DNA of 64,000 nucleotides from Planctomycetaceae bacterium. GTDB lineage: Bacteria; Planctomycetota; Planctomycetia; Planctomycetales; Planctomycetaceae. Positions 8,239 through 17,305 of the stretch are shown piece after piece; position 1 is the first letter of the stretch, and the number at the start of each line of letters is the position of its first letter. The position numbers were made by a program, and so were the translations under genes. The notes below the pieces were generated by a model. It did no database searches. It was not told where the DNA came from and saw only the letters and a program-made list of their open reading frames with translations. Where the stretch lies: positions 124,001 through 188,000 of the forward strand of contig JAWKTX010000001.1 in the NCBI GenBank assembly GCA_041398825.1. The letters are read 5' to 3'.

Positions 8239-8646
8239 CTAAATCTCGGATTGAGTGATTCTGGAGACAATCGCCGCAAATTCCTGCCAACCGGCATTTG
8301 CATGCCAGTGTTTTTCCAGTGAAGCGGCATGATTTGCCAGAATTCGTGCGAGCGTCAGGTTTCCGTGCTCCAGGGCTGCAACAGCCCGTTGGCCCGACAT
8401 GGAAGCTTCGAGAGCATCCTGTTCCATTGCCAGGAGCATTTCGTAGGCTCGGTACCACGCATTCGATTCTTTTCCACGGGTGGCTCGTGCCATACACAGG
8501 GCCGAAGATGCTCGCATGCCCGCCAGACTGGTACCGGTGAGCGCAATCAGACATGGGGCAACGCGAGTTGTCCAGTCGTTCTGTGCTTCCGCCAGTGACT
8601 GCCGTATTGTTTTCATATCAGAGGGGGTGAGAGTGGATGCGGGCAT
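8239..8646 (-). CDS. Hypothetical helical protein
   Basis: Unrecognised protein of 135 residues, predicted mainly alpha-helical and without membrane segments or a signal peptide. The chosen ATG at 8646 has GGAG seven bases upstream; the frame runs on to 8718. It is divergent from the hybrid histidine kinase, about 320 bases away, so both may be expressed from the same intergenic region. It contains scattered Cys (APCLIAL, ALCMARA) and two Trp in the C-terminal part (HWHANAGWQE). No function can be proposed. Its acceptance as a gene rests on the ribosome site, its length and the lack of a better frame. Confidence 0.55.
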   Translation of the reverse strand: MPASTLTPSDMKTIRQSLAEAQNDWTTRVAPCLIALTGTSLAGMRASSALCMARATRGKESNAWYRAYEMLLAMEQDALEASMSGQRAVAALEHGNLTLARILANHAASLEKHWHANAGWQEFAAIVSRITQSEI

Positions 8647-8966
8647 GGCATCGCTCCGGGCGCAATTGGGAAATCCTGAAACGCCAGATCTTGTTACAAA
8701 GCCTGGCTTCAATGGCACGATTGGGCATTTTGCGTACCGCGAATCGGCGAGGCGTGGATTTGATCAGGCCGCGCTTTCATCACTCAGAAAGACTGCGGCG
8801 CAGTTTGTGCACCTCGTGTTTCACGTTGTGTAACCGAGCCGGGGCGAAGGGATCGGAGGAAAGCTTTTCTGTTGGATTGCTGCATGGTGGTCACATTTTA
8901 TCCTTTCAGAGACAATCCTTTTCAGTCGGACACTTCTCCTTCATTCGTTCTTACTGGCTTTCAAAG
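8647..8966. promoter_or_regulatory. Divergent intergenic region
   Basis: About 320 bases between two divergent genes. It must contain promoters for the small minus-strand gene and the sensor kinase. The kinase frame is open back to 8637, but that stretch overlaps the divergent gene start and precedes a normal ATG plus membrane segment, so I treat it as untranslated. No convincing -35/-10 pair was picked out. Confidence 0.35.
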
Positions 8967-11525
8967 ATGAATCCGCGTTCATTTAACTGGATCACAATTG
9001 CTCTGACTGTCGCGGCGATCATTGTTTCTGTGATTTGCGGATTGGCCATTCGCAAGGGTGCGCAGGCGGAGCAGACCAGTAATGAGATCTTCCACCAGTA
9101 TGAGTTGCGCAAGATTCTGAAAGATATTCTCTCGTCACTGAAAGATGCTGAGACGGGCGAACGCGGCTTCCTGATTACTGGCAATGATGATTATCTGGAG
9201 CCCTATCACGTTGGTGTCAACAAGGCTATGGAAGACCTGACGGAGCTGCAGAAATTCGTAGACAGCGGCAATATGAGTGCAGCAGAACTGCAGACCCTGT
9301 CAGAATTAATTGAAGGTCGACATCAGGACCTCGAGCAGACCATTACCAAGCGTCGCGAAGTGGAAGGCGACGAGGGCTTTTTGCTGGCGAGAGAGATCAT
9401 TGAGACGGACCGGGGGCGGCTGTTGATGCACAAGTTGCGAGAGATGATCGCAGCGTTCCTGCTGCACATCGATGAACGTCTGGAGCAGCTGCACCAGGAA
9501 GTTTCGGATCACAAGGCTGTGCATGCTGTGTTGATAAGTCTTGGGCTTATGGTCAGTATCGGCACGTTTGTTGCGGCTGCCATCACAACGAATATTGAAC
9601 GGCGACAGCGCGCTCATGCGGTTGAAGCCATGCAAACTCAACAGGCACGCATGACGGCGATTGTGGATTCTGCGCTGGATGCCGTGATATCAGTCGACAG
9701 CGATGGGCGAGTTGTGATGATGAATCCCATGGCCGAGGACATTTTTCTGCGACGAGAACGAGAAATGCTGGGGCAACCTCTGGAATTGCTGATCCCGGAA
9801 CGTTTCCGATCGCTGCATGCCTCGCACATGAAGAATTTCGCTCGCGACCGTGTGGTTCGAAAACGCATTCTGGATGGAGGGCTGATTCGGGGATTGCGAG
9901 CTGACGGGATGGAGTTTCCGGCGGAAGCGAGTGTTTCACGGACGATGCTCAATGACGGCCCGCTGTTTACGGTGATTCTGAAGGACGTCAGCGAACGGGA
10001 AACTGGTCGCATGCGAATTCGGGAGCAGAATGCCATCCTGGCCCGCATCAGGGATGCTGTGCATGTTCGCGATCTTGATGGGCGAATCATGTTCTGGAAT
10101 GAAGGAGCAGAAAAACTGTACGGCTGGTCTGCTGAGGAGGCTGTTGGTCAGCAGGCGTTTGCATTGCTGCGGAGCGCGGATGATGAGGAAGACGGAGTGA
10201 TTCGTGAGCAGGTGCTGGCCCATGGGGCCTGGCACGGGGATCGAGTGGTCAGAACACGTGACGATCGGGAATTGATTATCGAATCCCGCCGTTCGCTGAT
10301 CGTTGGCGACGATGAGGAGCCCGTATCCCAGCTTGTCATCGATATTGACGTGACAGAAGAGCATCATCGACAGCAAATCGAGCGGCGTTCACAGCGGCTG
10401 ACCAGTATCGGCACGCTCGCCAGCGGGATTGCCCATGATCTGAACAATGTTCTGACTCCGATTACAATGGGGGCTAAACTTCTGAAGCGTACAGCAACGG
10501 ATCCTCAAAGACTGCAGATTATTCAGTCCATCTCAACCAGCGCTGAACGCGGTGCAGCGATGATTCGCCAGTTGCTGGCATTCGCGGGGGGGACGACGGG
10601 CCCGCGTGAGTCAATCAATGTGAGCGAGCTTCTCGAAGAAGCGCGAGCTATTCTGGTTCATGCCCTGCCTAAGACAATCCGTGTTTCGGTAGAACTGAAC
10701 GGGGTGCTCTGGCCCGTTCGCGGTGATGCCACCGAACTATCTCAGGTGCTGATGAATCTGGCGATCAACGCGCGCGATGCCATGCCGAATGGCGGCCAGG
10801 TAGTTTTTGAAGCAACGAATGCAACCGTGGATGCGGACAGCAAGACAACCTCTCCGCGTACGTCTGGTTTGAGGTCAGGTCGGTATGTGCAGATTACCGT
10901 CATCGATCAGGGCCAGGGCATTCTTCCGGAACTGATTGACAAGGTCTTCGATCCGTTCTTCACAACAAAGGAGCAGGGGAAAGGCACCGGGCTGGGATTG
11001 GCAACCTGCATGGGAATCGTTACCAGTCATGGCGGAACCATTTCTGTGACAAGCGAACCTGGCAAAGGAACAAGATTCAGCGTGTTGCTGCCAGCGGAAT
11101 CGGAGCCCGCCTCTGAATTAGTCCCGCCGGAGCCGGAAGCTCCACCGGAAGGTCACGGAGAACGAATCCTTCTGATTGACGATGAAGATTCGATTCTGCA
11201 AATGCTGGAGGCTGTGCTGCAGTCCTATGGTTACAACGTTGTGACTGCGAATAGTGGGTTGGCGGTGATCAGTCTGTGGAAGCACGAAGCTGAAAGCTTT
11301 GCCGCTGTGATCATCGATATGATGATGCCGGAGATGGACGGAGAAGCAACGATTGCGCATTTACGTGCCGTAAACAGCACTGTTCCAATCATCGCCAGCA
11401 GCGGACTTCGAAAGCCGGAGCAGGGAACCGATTCCATTGCCGGCACGAATGCATTTCTCCCAAAGCCGTATACTGACGAACTGGTTTTAAAAACCCTGAA
11501 GCGAGTGCTTCAGGAACGCGAGTGA
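8967..11525 (+). CDS. CHASE3-PAS-PAS hybrid sensor histidine kinase
   Basis: Protein of 852 residues from the ATG at 8967. A membrane segment (about residues 9-28) is followed by a CHASE3 sensory domain with its hallmark (AETGERGFLITGNDDYLEPY) and a second membrane segment (about 190-210). Two PAS domains follow (about 225-345 and 350-470). The dimerisation domain holds the phospho-acceptor His490 in GIAHDLNNVLTPI. A GHKL ATPase domain comes next (NLAINARDAM, DQGQGI, GTGLGLATCMG). A C-terminal receiver carries acceptor Asp784 (VIIDMMMPEMDG) and Lys in LPKPY. The kinase would sense a signal through CHASE3/PAS and pass phosphate via its own receiver. The next gene, an NtrC-type regulator 14 bases downstream, is the probable output partner. 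Confidence 0.95.
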   Translation: MNPRSFNWITIALTVAAIIVSVICGLAIRKGAQAEQTSNEIFHQYELRKILKDILSSLKDAETGERGFLITGNDDYLEPYHVGVNKAMEDLTELQKFVDSGNMSAAELQTLSELIEGRHQDLEQTITKRREVEGDEGFLLAREIIETDRGRLLMHKLREMIAAFLLHIDERLEQLHQEVSDHKAVHAVLISLGLMVSIGTFVAAAITTNIERRQRAHAVEAMQTQQARMTAIVDSALDAVISVDSDGRVVMMNPMAEDIFLRREREMLGQPLELLIPERFRSLHASHMKNFARDRVVRKRILDGGLIRGLRADGMEFPAEASVSRTMLNDGPLFTVILKDVSERETGRMRIREQNAILARIRDAVHVRDLDGRIMFWNEGAEKLYGWSAEEAVGQQAFALLRSADDEEDGVIREQVLAHGAWHGDRVVRTRDDRELIIESRRSLIVGDDEEPVSQLVIDIDVTEEHHRQQIERRSQRLTSIGTLASGIAHDLNNVLTPITMGAKLLKRTATDPQRLQIIQSISTSAERGAAMIRQLLAFAGGTTGPRESINVSELLEEARAILVHALPKTIRVSVELNGVLWPVRGDATELSQVLMNLAINARDAMPNGGQVVFEATNATVDADSKTTSPRTSGLRSGRYVQITVIDQGQGILPELIDKVFDPFFTTKEQGKGTGLGLATCMGIVTSHGGTISVTSEPGKGTRFSVLLPAESEPASELVPPEPEAPPEGHGERILLIDDEDSILQMLEAVLQSYGYNVVTANSGLAVISLWKHEAESFAAVIIDMMMPEMDGEATIAHLRAVNSTVPIIASSGLRKPEQGTDSIAGTNAFLPKPYTDELVLKTLKRVLQERE

Positions 11526-11539
11526 AAGCAGAATAAGTA

Positions 11540-13054
11540 ATGCCTCGAATTCTTGTCATTGATGACGAAGATCTGATCCTGAAAAGCTTCGGGTTTGCAT
11601 TTCCATCGCCTGAATACCAACTGCTGTCTGCGATGACCGGTCAGGAAGCTGTGGAGCTTTTTCAGACGTCGGCTCCTGATGTGGTGGTCTGTGATATCAA
11701 ACTACCGGACATGACTGGTCTGGACCTGTTTCAAAAACTCCATTCGCTCGACCCCAAGATCCCTGTCATCCTGATGACCGGTCATGGCACAGCATCGACG
11801 GCCATCGATGCCATGAGAGCTGGCGCATTTGAGTACGTTCTGAAGCCGCTCGATCCGGATACGCTGATCCCGCTGGTCGAATCCGCAGCGGAGACCAGTC
11901 GATTGATGCGGGTACCAGCGCATTTGCCATCCGGCGGAGACGACGCTGAAGCGTCGGGAGATATCCTCATCGGACAATGTCCTGCCATGCAGGAGGTTTA
12001 TCGAGCCATTGGTCGCGTCGCACCTCAAAACGTAACGGTCCTGATTCGCGGCGAGAGTGGAACCGGTAAGGAAGTTGTTGCCCGGGCCATCTACAATTAC
12101 AGCCAGCGGAGCGATAAACCATTTCTGGCCATCAACTGTGCGGCGATTCCCGAGCAACTGCTGGAGAGTGAGTTGTTTGGTCATGAACGAGGCTCATTCA
12201 CCGGAGCAGACAGAAAACGGATCGGCAAGTTCGAACAGTGTCACAACGGGACACTGTTCATGGATGAAATCGGGGATATGACCCCGTTGATGCAAACCAA
12301 AGTTCTGAGGGTGCTGCAGGACCAGCAGTTCGAGCGAGTGGGTGGGAATGAGAACATCAGGACCGATGTTCGCCTGATTGCGGCCACCAATCGCGATCTC
12401 GAAACCATGATTGCTCGGCGAGACTTTCGTAGTGATTTGTTCTATCGGCTGAATGTCTACACGATTAATCTTCCGCCGCTGCGTGAACGCGGCGATGACA
12501 TTCGATTACTCGCCGAACGATTCTGTAAGGTGTTCTCGAAAGAGCTGGGAAAAAAGATCACGCACATATCGCCCGAAGCGATAAAAGTGTTGCAGCGCTA
12601 TCACTGGCCGGGCAATGTGCGAGAACTTCAGAGCGTTATTAAGCGAGCGATACTGGAAGCGACCGGGCCTGTTCTGGTTCCAGTGTTCCTGTCGGAGACA
12701 ATCCTGAATCCCGAGCAGCAGGAGACTTACAGCACGGGGGAAAGGAAGCCCGTGGCCAGTAGTACGGCTGAGAGGGCTCATGCGAGTGATGAGCCAGCGT
12801 CGCATGATCAGGAGGCAAGTGACAGTCTGACAGACTGGGATGCCGTTGTTTCGGAATTGCTGAAATCGGGGTCCGAGACAATTTACGATGAAACTCTGAA
12901 GCTGATGGAACGTCATGTTATTTGTCGGGTCCTGCGGCACACACAGGGAAATCAGCTTCAGGCGGCCCGATTACTGGGACTGTCGCGAGCGACACTCAGG
13001 GTAAAATGCCGACACCTGGGCATTACCATCGAGACCGTGGTTGGCGAATCCTGA
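11540..13054 (+). CDS. NtrC-family sigma-54-dependent response regulator
   Basis: Protein of 504 residues in the classic three-part order. Receiver: acidic pair at residues 8-10, phospho-acceptor Asp52 in CDIKLPD, Lys in VLKPL. AAA+ sigma-54 interaction domain: Walker A GESGTGKE at about 171-178, Walker B GTLFMDEIGD, sensor RNVRELQSV-like GNVRELQS. C-terminal Fis-type helix-turn-helix: QLQAARLLGLSRATLRVKCRHLGI. The loop that contacts sigma-54 reads GSFTGA (about 218-223) rather than the usual GAFTGA; Thr, the key residue, is kept. The gene is 14 bases downstream of the hybrid kinase and forms a two-component pair with it. It should activate sigma-54 promoters; a candidate target lies at 15585-15600. 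Confidence 0.96.
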   Translation: MPRILVIDDEDLILKSFGFAFPSPEYQLLSAMTGQEAVELFQTSAPDVVVCDIKLPDMTGLDLFQKLHSLDPKIPVILMTGHGTASTAIDAMRAGAFEYVLKPLDPDTLIPLVESAAETSRLMRVPAHLPSGGDDAEASGDILIGQCPAMQEVYRAIGRVAPQNVTVLIRGESGTGKEVVARAIYNYSQRSDKPFLAINCAAIPEQLLESELFGHERGSFTGADRKRIGKFEQCHNGTLFMDEIGDMTPLMQTKVLRVLQDQQFERVGGNENIRTDVRLIAATNRDLETMIARRDFRSDLFYRLNVYTINLPPLRERGDDIRLLAERFCKVFSKELGKKITHISPEAIKVLQRYHWPGNVRELQSVIKRAILEATGPVLVPVFLSETILNPEQQETYSTGERKPVASSTAERAHASDEPASHDQEASDSLTDWDAVVSELLKSGSETIYDETLKLMERHVICRVLRHTQGNQLQAARLLGLSRATLRVKCRHLGITIETVVGES

Positions 13055-13108
13055 CTTGAGGCCGTGACATTACCCGGCCGGAATCAAAGACTCTGATCCG
13101 AAGAGTTG

Positions 13109-15367
13109 TCAGTACCGCAGCAGGAATTCGTTCGAGTTTATCACCGCCCAGGTAATGTCCTGTCGCGCCTGCAACGGGTCTGTATGCATCCGGATGAATG
13201 CCGCCAGTTGTTTCAGTTCCGTTTCTGTGGGTTGGCGGGTCAGGGCGGTCCAGTAGAGTTCCTCAAGAAACTCTTCGGCCGGCTGATTGTCTGCGAGCGA
13301 CCCTGAGATGCGATTTTTGGACGTCGTCAGCAAACGAGTGACGAGGTCTCCACTGACAAGTTCAAGCGTTTGAGCCAGGGTGGATTCGTTGCTGCGTTCG
13401 CATTCGCAGCTTTGCAGTCGATTTGGGCGACCGAACAGTTTCAGGAATTCGTCGCCGGCTTCCGGCTTTGCGTACCGGAATTCACCGTTTCGGACACCGA
13501 CCAGTTGAGTTGCTTTTGTTCCCGGCTCATGGCCGCCGAACGGGATGGGTACTTCCAGTACGGTACTGATGGCGTCGACGGTTTGCTCCGCAGTCAATCG
13601 TCTTGGAATCACGTGGGAAAAACACTCTTCGTCCAATTGGTTTGTGGAATTCGTGGTTGCGGAGAGTTGCCAGACTCGCGAATTCATGATCAGTCGCATG
13701 ACGTGCCGTGTGTTGAAATTACTCCTGATAAGCTCGTCTGTCAGAGCCTCCAGAAGTTCGGGGTTGACGGGTGGATTCGTCGCGCGAAAGTCATCGATCG
13801 GGTCTACAATGCCCCGCCCAAACATTTGATACCAGATTCGATTCGCCTGCGTTCTGGCGAAGCGACGATTCTGCGGGTCGCTAAGCCAGGCCGCGAGAAT
13901 TTGAAGGCGATCGCGATCCTGCATTTCCGGCGGCATTTCTTCGGACTCCCCGAGAAATCTCAGGTCAGCAGGCTGGCCGGTTCGGACATTCCTGATCTCA
14001 CCTTTGTCCTTGATTTTGACGATCTGTTCGCCCACGAATTCGTGCTTGTCATTCTTATCCCGACGCTTGTTTTCCACGATCTCGTAGTCGATTCGCGCAA
14101 AGAAGTTTGCCCATCCGTAATAGTCATCCTGTGTCCATCGGTCGAATGGATGATTGTGGCACTTCGCACAACTGAGTCGAATGCCGAGAAACACTTGTGC
14201 TGTGGATTCAGCCTGATCTTCGTAAGTTCTGACGGCTCTGAAGAAATTCGTGGAAGGAACCGCATACGTACTTCCTCTCGCGGAGATCAGTTCTGCTGCC
14301 ATTTGATTGAGTGGCAATTCCTTTGCGACGGCCTCCCGAATCCACTGGTGGTAAACCTGAAGCCCCTTGCTGTCGAGTGTCTTTTCCTCAGCCCGCAGAA
14401 GTTCGGCCCAGCGCATCGTTTGCTGATCGATAAAACCATCGGAAGCGAGTACCTGGTCGATCATCGCACTGCGTTTGTTCGCATCACCTGATGTCACAAA
14501 GTCCTTGGCGAGGGATGCTGGTGGTAGCTGCCCCGTCACATCCAGCCATGCTCGACGCAGGAATGTGCGATCATCACAGACAGCAGAAGGGTTGACTTTC
14601 AACCGCTCCAGTTGTGCAAAGACAAGTTCGTCGATGAAGTTTGCGGGTTCCGGCGATGTGAACTCAAAATCAGGCCGATCAGCGACAACTTCCACTCGAA
14701 CGGGCTGCTGCAAATGCAGATATCGCACGGTCAGTGTTGTCAACCCCGGGGTGCTGATATCCAGCTGTCCTTTTCTGGTGACTGGCATAGACAGCGAGGA
14801 CGAATCGAAGACTGCGAGCGATGTAATGTCGCGGGTCGAGCCATCTGAAAAACAACCTGTGGCAATGATCTGCACCGGAGATTCAGACACGGGAGTCGTG
14901 AGGTGCTCAGGGGTTGTCGTAATCCTTTGCAGGGTTGGCTCATCTGCATGGTCAGAGGGGATGCCGTTTTCAATCCACTTTCGAAGAACCGAGAGCTCAA
15001 AAGAATTCTCTTCGAATCGTCGGCCACCCTCGTGTGGTACCAGCATCAATGGCTTCTGGAGGAGTAAACTTTCATCAGGATTCAGCACGTTGACGCGTCT
15101 GGCACTGTATTCCCGTGTGAGGGTGTTGAAGTCGAGGTCGGGGTCCTGTCCTCGCAATGATAGCTTCAGGCCTCCCTTTCCGTTTGCGCTGCCGTGGCAG
15201 GTCCCCAGATTGCAGCCGCTGCGTGAAAGTACAGCCATGACCTCATTGCGGAACGAGACCCTGATGTGGTCCGCCGACCGAGCCTCCGCATTTGATAAAG
15301 ACGCAACAACGATGGCGAGAATAATGAGGTTTGGGAGGCGGCACACGCCGGGGGCGGGACTTTTCAT
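13109..15367 (-). CDS. DUF1549/DUF1553 exported protein with c-type heme-like motifs
   Basis: Protein of 752 residues with a signal peptide (IILAIVVASLSNAEA). The N-terminal part contains a Cys-x4-Cys-His motif (CNLGTCHG), then a bacterial-Ig-like stretch (about 165-230: FSDGSTRDITS...GQLDISTPGLTTLTV). DUF1549 (FIDELVFAQLERL, RRAWLDVTG) and DUF1553 (FARTQANRIWYQMFGRGIV, RLIMNSRVWQLS) follow, with a CXXCH motif, CAKCHNH, between them. These proteins are a planctomycete hallmark and are thought to be periplasmic, possibly linked to polysaccharide breakdown; biochemical function is unproven. A DUF1501 partner usually accompanies the family, but none is next to this copy. The gene converges on the NtrC gene with a 54-base gap. 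Confidence 0.92.
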   Translation of the reverse strand: MKSPAPGVCRLPNLIILAIVVASLSNAEARSADHIRVSFRNEVMAVLSRSGCNLGTCHGSANGKGGLKLSLRGQDPDLDFNTLTREYSARRVNVLNPDESLLLQKPLMLVPHEGGRRFEENSFELSVLRKWIENGIPSDHADEPTLQRITTTPEHLTTPVSESPVQIIATGCFSDGSTRDITSLAVFDSSSLSMPVTRKGQLDISTPGLTTLTVRYLHLQQPVRVEVVADRPDFEFTSPEPANFIDELVFAQLERLKVNPSAVCDDRTFLRRAWLDVTGQLPPASLAKDFVTSGDANKRSAMIDQVLASDGFIDQQTMRWAELLRAEEKTLDSKGLQVYHQWIREAVAKELPLNQMAAELISARGSTYAVPSTNFFRAVRTYEDQAESTAQVFLGIRLSCAKCHNHPFDRWTQDDYYGWANFFARIDYEIVENKRRDKNDKHEFVGEQIVKIKDKGEIRNVRTGQPADLRFLGESEEMPPEMQDRDRLQILAAWLSDPQNRRFARTQANRIWYQMFGRGIVDPIDDFRATNPPVNPELLEALTDELIRSNFNTRHVMRLIMNSRVWQLSATTNSTNQLDEECFSHVIPRRLTAEQTVDAISTVLEVPIPFGGHEPGTKATQLVGVRNGEFRYAKPEAGDEFLKLFGRPNRLQSCECERSNESTLAQTLELVSGDLVTRLLTTSKNRISGSLADNQPAEEFLEELYWTALTRQPTETELKQLAAFIRMHTDPLQARQDITWAVINSNEFLLRY

Positions 15368-15771
15368 GGTGGGATGATTCGAAAGTCGACAGAAGGGCGG
15401 GGTTGCCGGGATTTGGCCCGGGGACGCGGAGGTTCATCATAGGGACGTGTCAAGTGAATCCACGAACGCTTCCTGACATGATTCCCGATCTTTCCGGGCG
15501 ATCAACCATCTCTGGGCCAGGATTGTTAAGATTCATTAATTTCCAACAGTGCGTTTTGGTATTTTGGCAACCCCTGTTGGTTGTTTGGCGTGAAACTTGC
15601 CTTAGATTCAAAAGGTTTGGTCTTACGAGGCAAATGCAGGGCAATCATTAGTCGGTTTGGATGTCCCTGCCTTTGTTACTGTTGCAAATTGCATCAGGTT
15701 TGCCTGGACTGATTTATCGCAAATTTCTTAGTTTCCATCTTTCCTCTGCAGAAATCCCAAGGATTGAGCCC
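15368..15771. promoter_or_regulatory. Divergent intergenic region with pseudopilin-cassette promoter
   Basis: About 400 bases between the DUF1549/DUF1553 gene and the pseudopilin cassette. It contains the sigma-54-like site at 15585-15600. An AAGGA ribosome site at 15759-15763 precedes the pseudopilin ATG at 15772. No gene is supported here. Confidence 0.45.
15585..15600 (+). promoter_or_regulatory. Candidate sigma-54 promoter
   Basis: TTGGCGTGAAACTTGC matches the -24/-12 consensus TTGGCACR-N4-TTGC closely: GG and GC are separated by exactly ten bases, as sigma-54 requires. It points at the pseudopilin cassette and predicts a leader of about 160 bases. An NtrC-type activator is encoded 2.5 kb upstream. 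The match could occur by chance about once in a window this size, so position and orientation carry the argument. Confidence 0.4.
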
Positions 15772-16734
15772 ATGAAGAAGCATTCTATGCGTGGTTTCAC
15801 GCTGATTGAACTGCTTGTGGTGATTGCAATTATCGCCATCCTGATCGCATTGCTGCTGCCGGCTGTTCAGCAGGCCCGCGAAGCTGCTCGTCGCAGCCAG
15901 TGCAAAAATAACATGAAGCAGCTTGGGCTGGCCTTCCATAACTATTACGACGTTCATAATTGCCTGCCACCTTACTGCGTTGCCGGTGGCGTCGGTTATG
16001 CCCAGGAAGTGAATCAGAACTGGTCCTACCTTTCAATGATCCTGCCGCAGCTGGAGCAGGCAAATCTCTATGAGCAACTCAGGGTTGGGCAGAGCAATCT
16101 GGTGCCTCGTCAGGCGATGACTGTGCTCACAGATTACACATCCGCAAATGCCGGATCCGTTGAGGCACTCTTCACCTCGCCGCTGCCATTTTACTTGTGT
16201 CCATCCGCCAACGGTGAAGAAGTGAACAAGTATCAGTACAACATGGGTACGGCAATGTATGCCGGAAACAATCAGATATTCACGCAGCCGAACGCAGGTG
16301 GACGACGTGGTGCGTTGTCCTACCGATGGAACGATATTGTGGACGGTACTTCAAACACTCTGTTGATGGGTGAGAAGGCGTTGATGTCTCAGCCTTTGCT
16401 CTCTGTCGGGGCTGTGTGGGGTGCTGGAAGGGTATGCGGTAATAGGCTGTGTATCGTTGCCGCCCAGTGTCCGATGAACACACCATTCGACGGTTCCTGG
16501 GATTCTGCCAACAACTGCTACATCGAAAACAGTCCATCAACTCTTGTGAGCCGAGCTTCGTTGTCGAGCCCGCATACTGGTGGAGCCCAAATGCTGCTGT
16601 GTGATGGATCCGTCCGTTTCGTTAGCGAAAATGTGGACGCCAATCCAGTGACAGGTGGATCCGGTGCCAGCGGGAACTACGTCTATCAGAACCTGTTCAA
16701 CGTGAACGACAAGAATGTCCTTGGCGAATTCTGA
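15772..16734 (+). CDS. DUF1559 pseudopilin-like protein (2)
   Basis: Protein of 320 residues. The start at 15772 is preceded by AAGGA and gives a short prepilin leader (MKKHSMRG) before FTLIELLVVIAII. DUF1559 motifs follow (PAVQQAREAARRSQCKNNMKQLGLAFHNYYD) and the C-terminal HTGGAQMLLCDGSVRFVSEN signature. A Cys lies just before the DG, unlike copies 1 and 3. First gene of a four-gene cassette: a lipoprotein gene starts 21 bases after its stop, then another pseudopilin and another lipoprotein. The predicted location is the cell envelope, inserted by its N-terminal helix. Function of the family is unknown. Confidence 0.93.
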   Translation: MKKHSMRGFTLIELLVVIAIIAILIALLLPAVQQAREAARRSQCKNNMKQLGLAFHNYYDVHNCLPPYCVAGGVGYAQEVNQNWSYLSMILPQLEQANLYEQLRVGQSNLVPRQAMTVLTDYTSANAGSVEALFTSPLPFYLCPSANGEEVNKYQYNMGTAMYAGNNQIFTQPNAGGRRGALSYRWNDIVDGTSNTLLMGEKALMSQPLLSVGAVWGAGRVCGNRLCIVAAQCPMNTPFDGSWDSANNCYIENSPSTLVSRASLSSPHTGGAQMLLCDGSVRFVSENVDANPVTGGSGASGNYVYQNLFNVNDKNVLGEF

Positions 16735-16755
16735 TCAGGAAAGGTGCAGACCGGC

Positions 16756-17250
16756 ATGAAGTTTTTTTCTTTGTTTGCTTTCTCGGCTTTCCTGCTGTGT
16801 GGTTGCGGTGGTTCCGGGCGTCCGTCTCTGGTTGTTGTCACTGGAAAGGTGACACTTGATGGAAAGCCGCTGGAGGGTGCAAGCATTGCGATGAAGTTTG
16901 TCTCAGATGACCCGGACAATAAGTACGGTCGCCCCTCCAGGGCAGTGAGCGACTCAAGCGGCCAGTTCAAACCGGCGGCATATGGTGATGCCGAAGGTAT
17001 ACCAACCGGTAAGTACAAGGTTGCAATCTACAAACAGGAAATTCCCGAAGGGTACAACGCGGAGGATCCTGCTGCGAATCCGGTGAATATCAAATGGATC
17101 ACCCCACGGTACTATTCTGATATCGATACTTCCGGAATCGAGATAGAAGTGACTTCCGACGGGATCACGCCCGAAACAATTGCGCTTCAGTCAAACGGAT
17201 CGGTCGAAGTTCAGAATACCGGGCAAACGGTCGATCCCAACGCTCCCTGA
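16756..17250 (+). CDS. Small envelope lipoprotein (1), carboxypeptidase-regulatory-like
   Basis: Protein of 164 residues with a lipoprotein signal peptide: a hydrophobic stretch followed by LCGC, with Cys as the likely lipidation site. The rest looks like a beta-sandwich: VTGKVTLDGKPLEGASI and SDSSGQFKPAAYGDAEGIPTGKYKVAIYK follow the carboxypeptidase-regulatory/transthyretin-like pattern often found in planctomycete lipoproteins next to DUF1559 genes. The start could also be the GTG at 16744; the ATG at 16756 fits the AGGAAAGG ribosome site better. It sits between two pseudopilin genes, so it may be a partner of the pseudopilins in the envelope. Confidence 0.85.
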   Translation: MKFFSLFAFSAFLLCGCGGSGRPSLVVVTGKVTLDGKPLEGASIAMKFVSDDPDNKYGRPSRAVSDSSGQFKPAAYGDAEGIPTGKYKVAIYKQEIPEGYNAEDPAANPVNIKWITPRYYSDIDTSGIEIEVTSDGITPETIALQSNGSVEVQNTGQTVDPNAP

Positions 17251-17305
17251 TTGTCATTTTTTCTGGTTCGAAACTGGATCATTTATTCTGCTGAAAGGTT
17301 ATTAC

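Noticed and set aside
8637..8966. N-terminal extension of the hybrid kinase
   Set aside because: It overlaps the divergent small gene, has no hydrophobic or domain features, and a normal ATG plus membrane segment begins at 8967.
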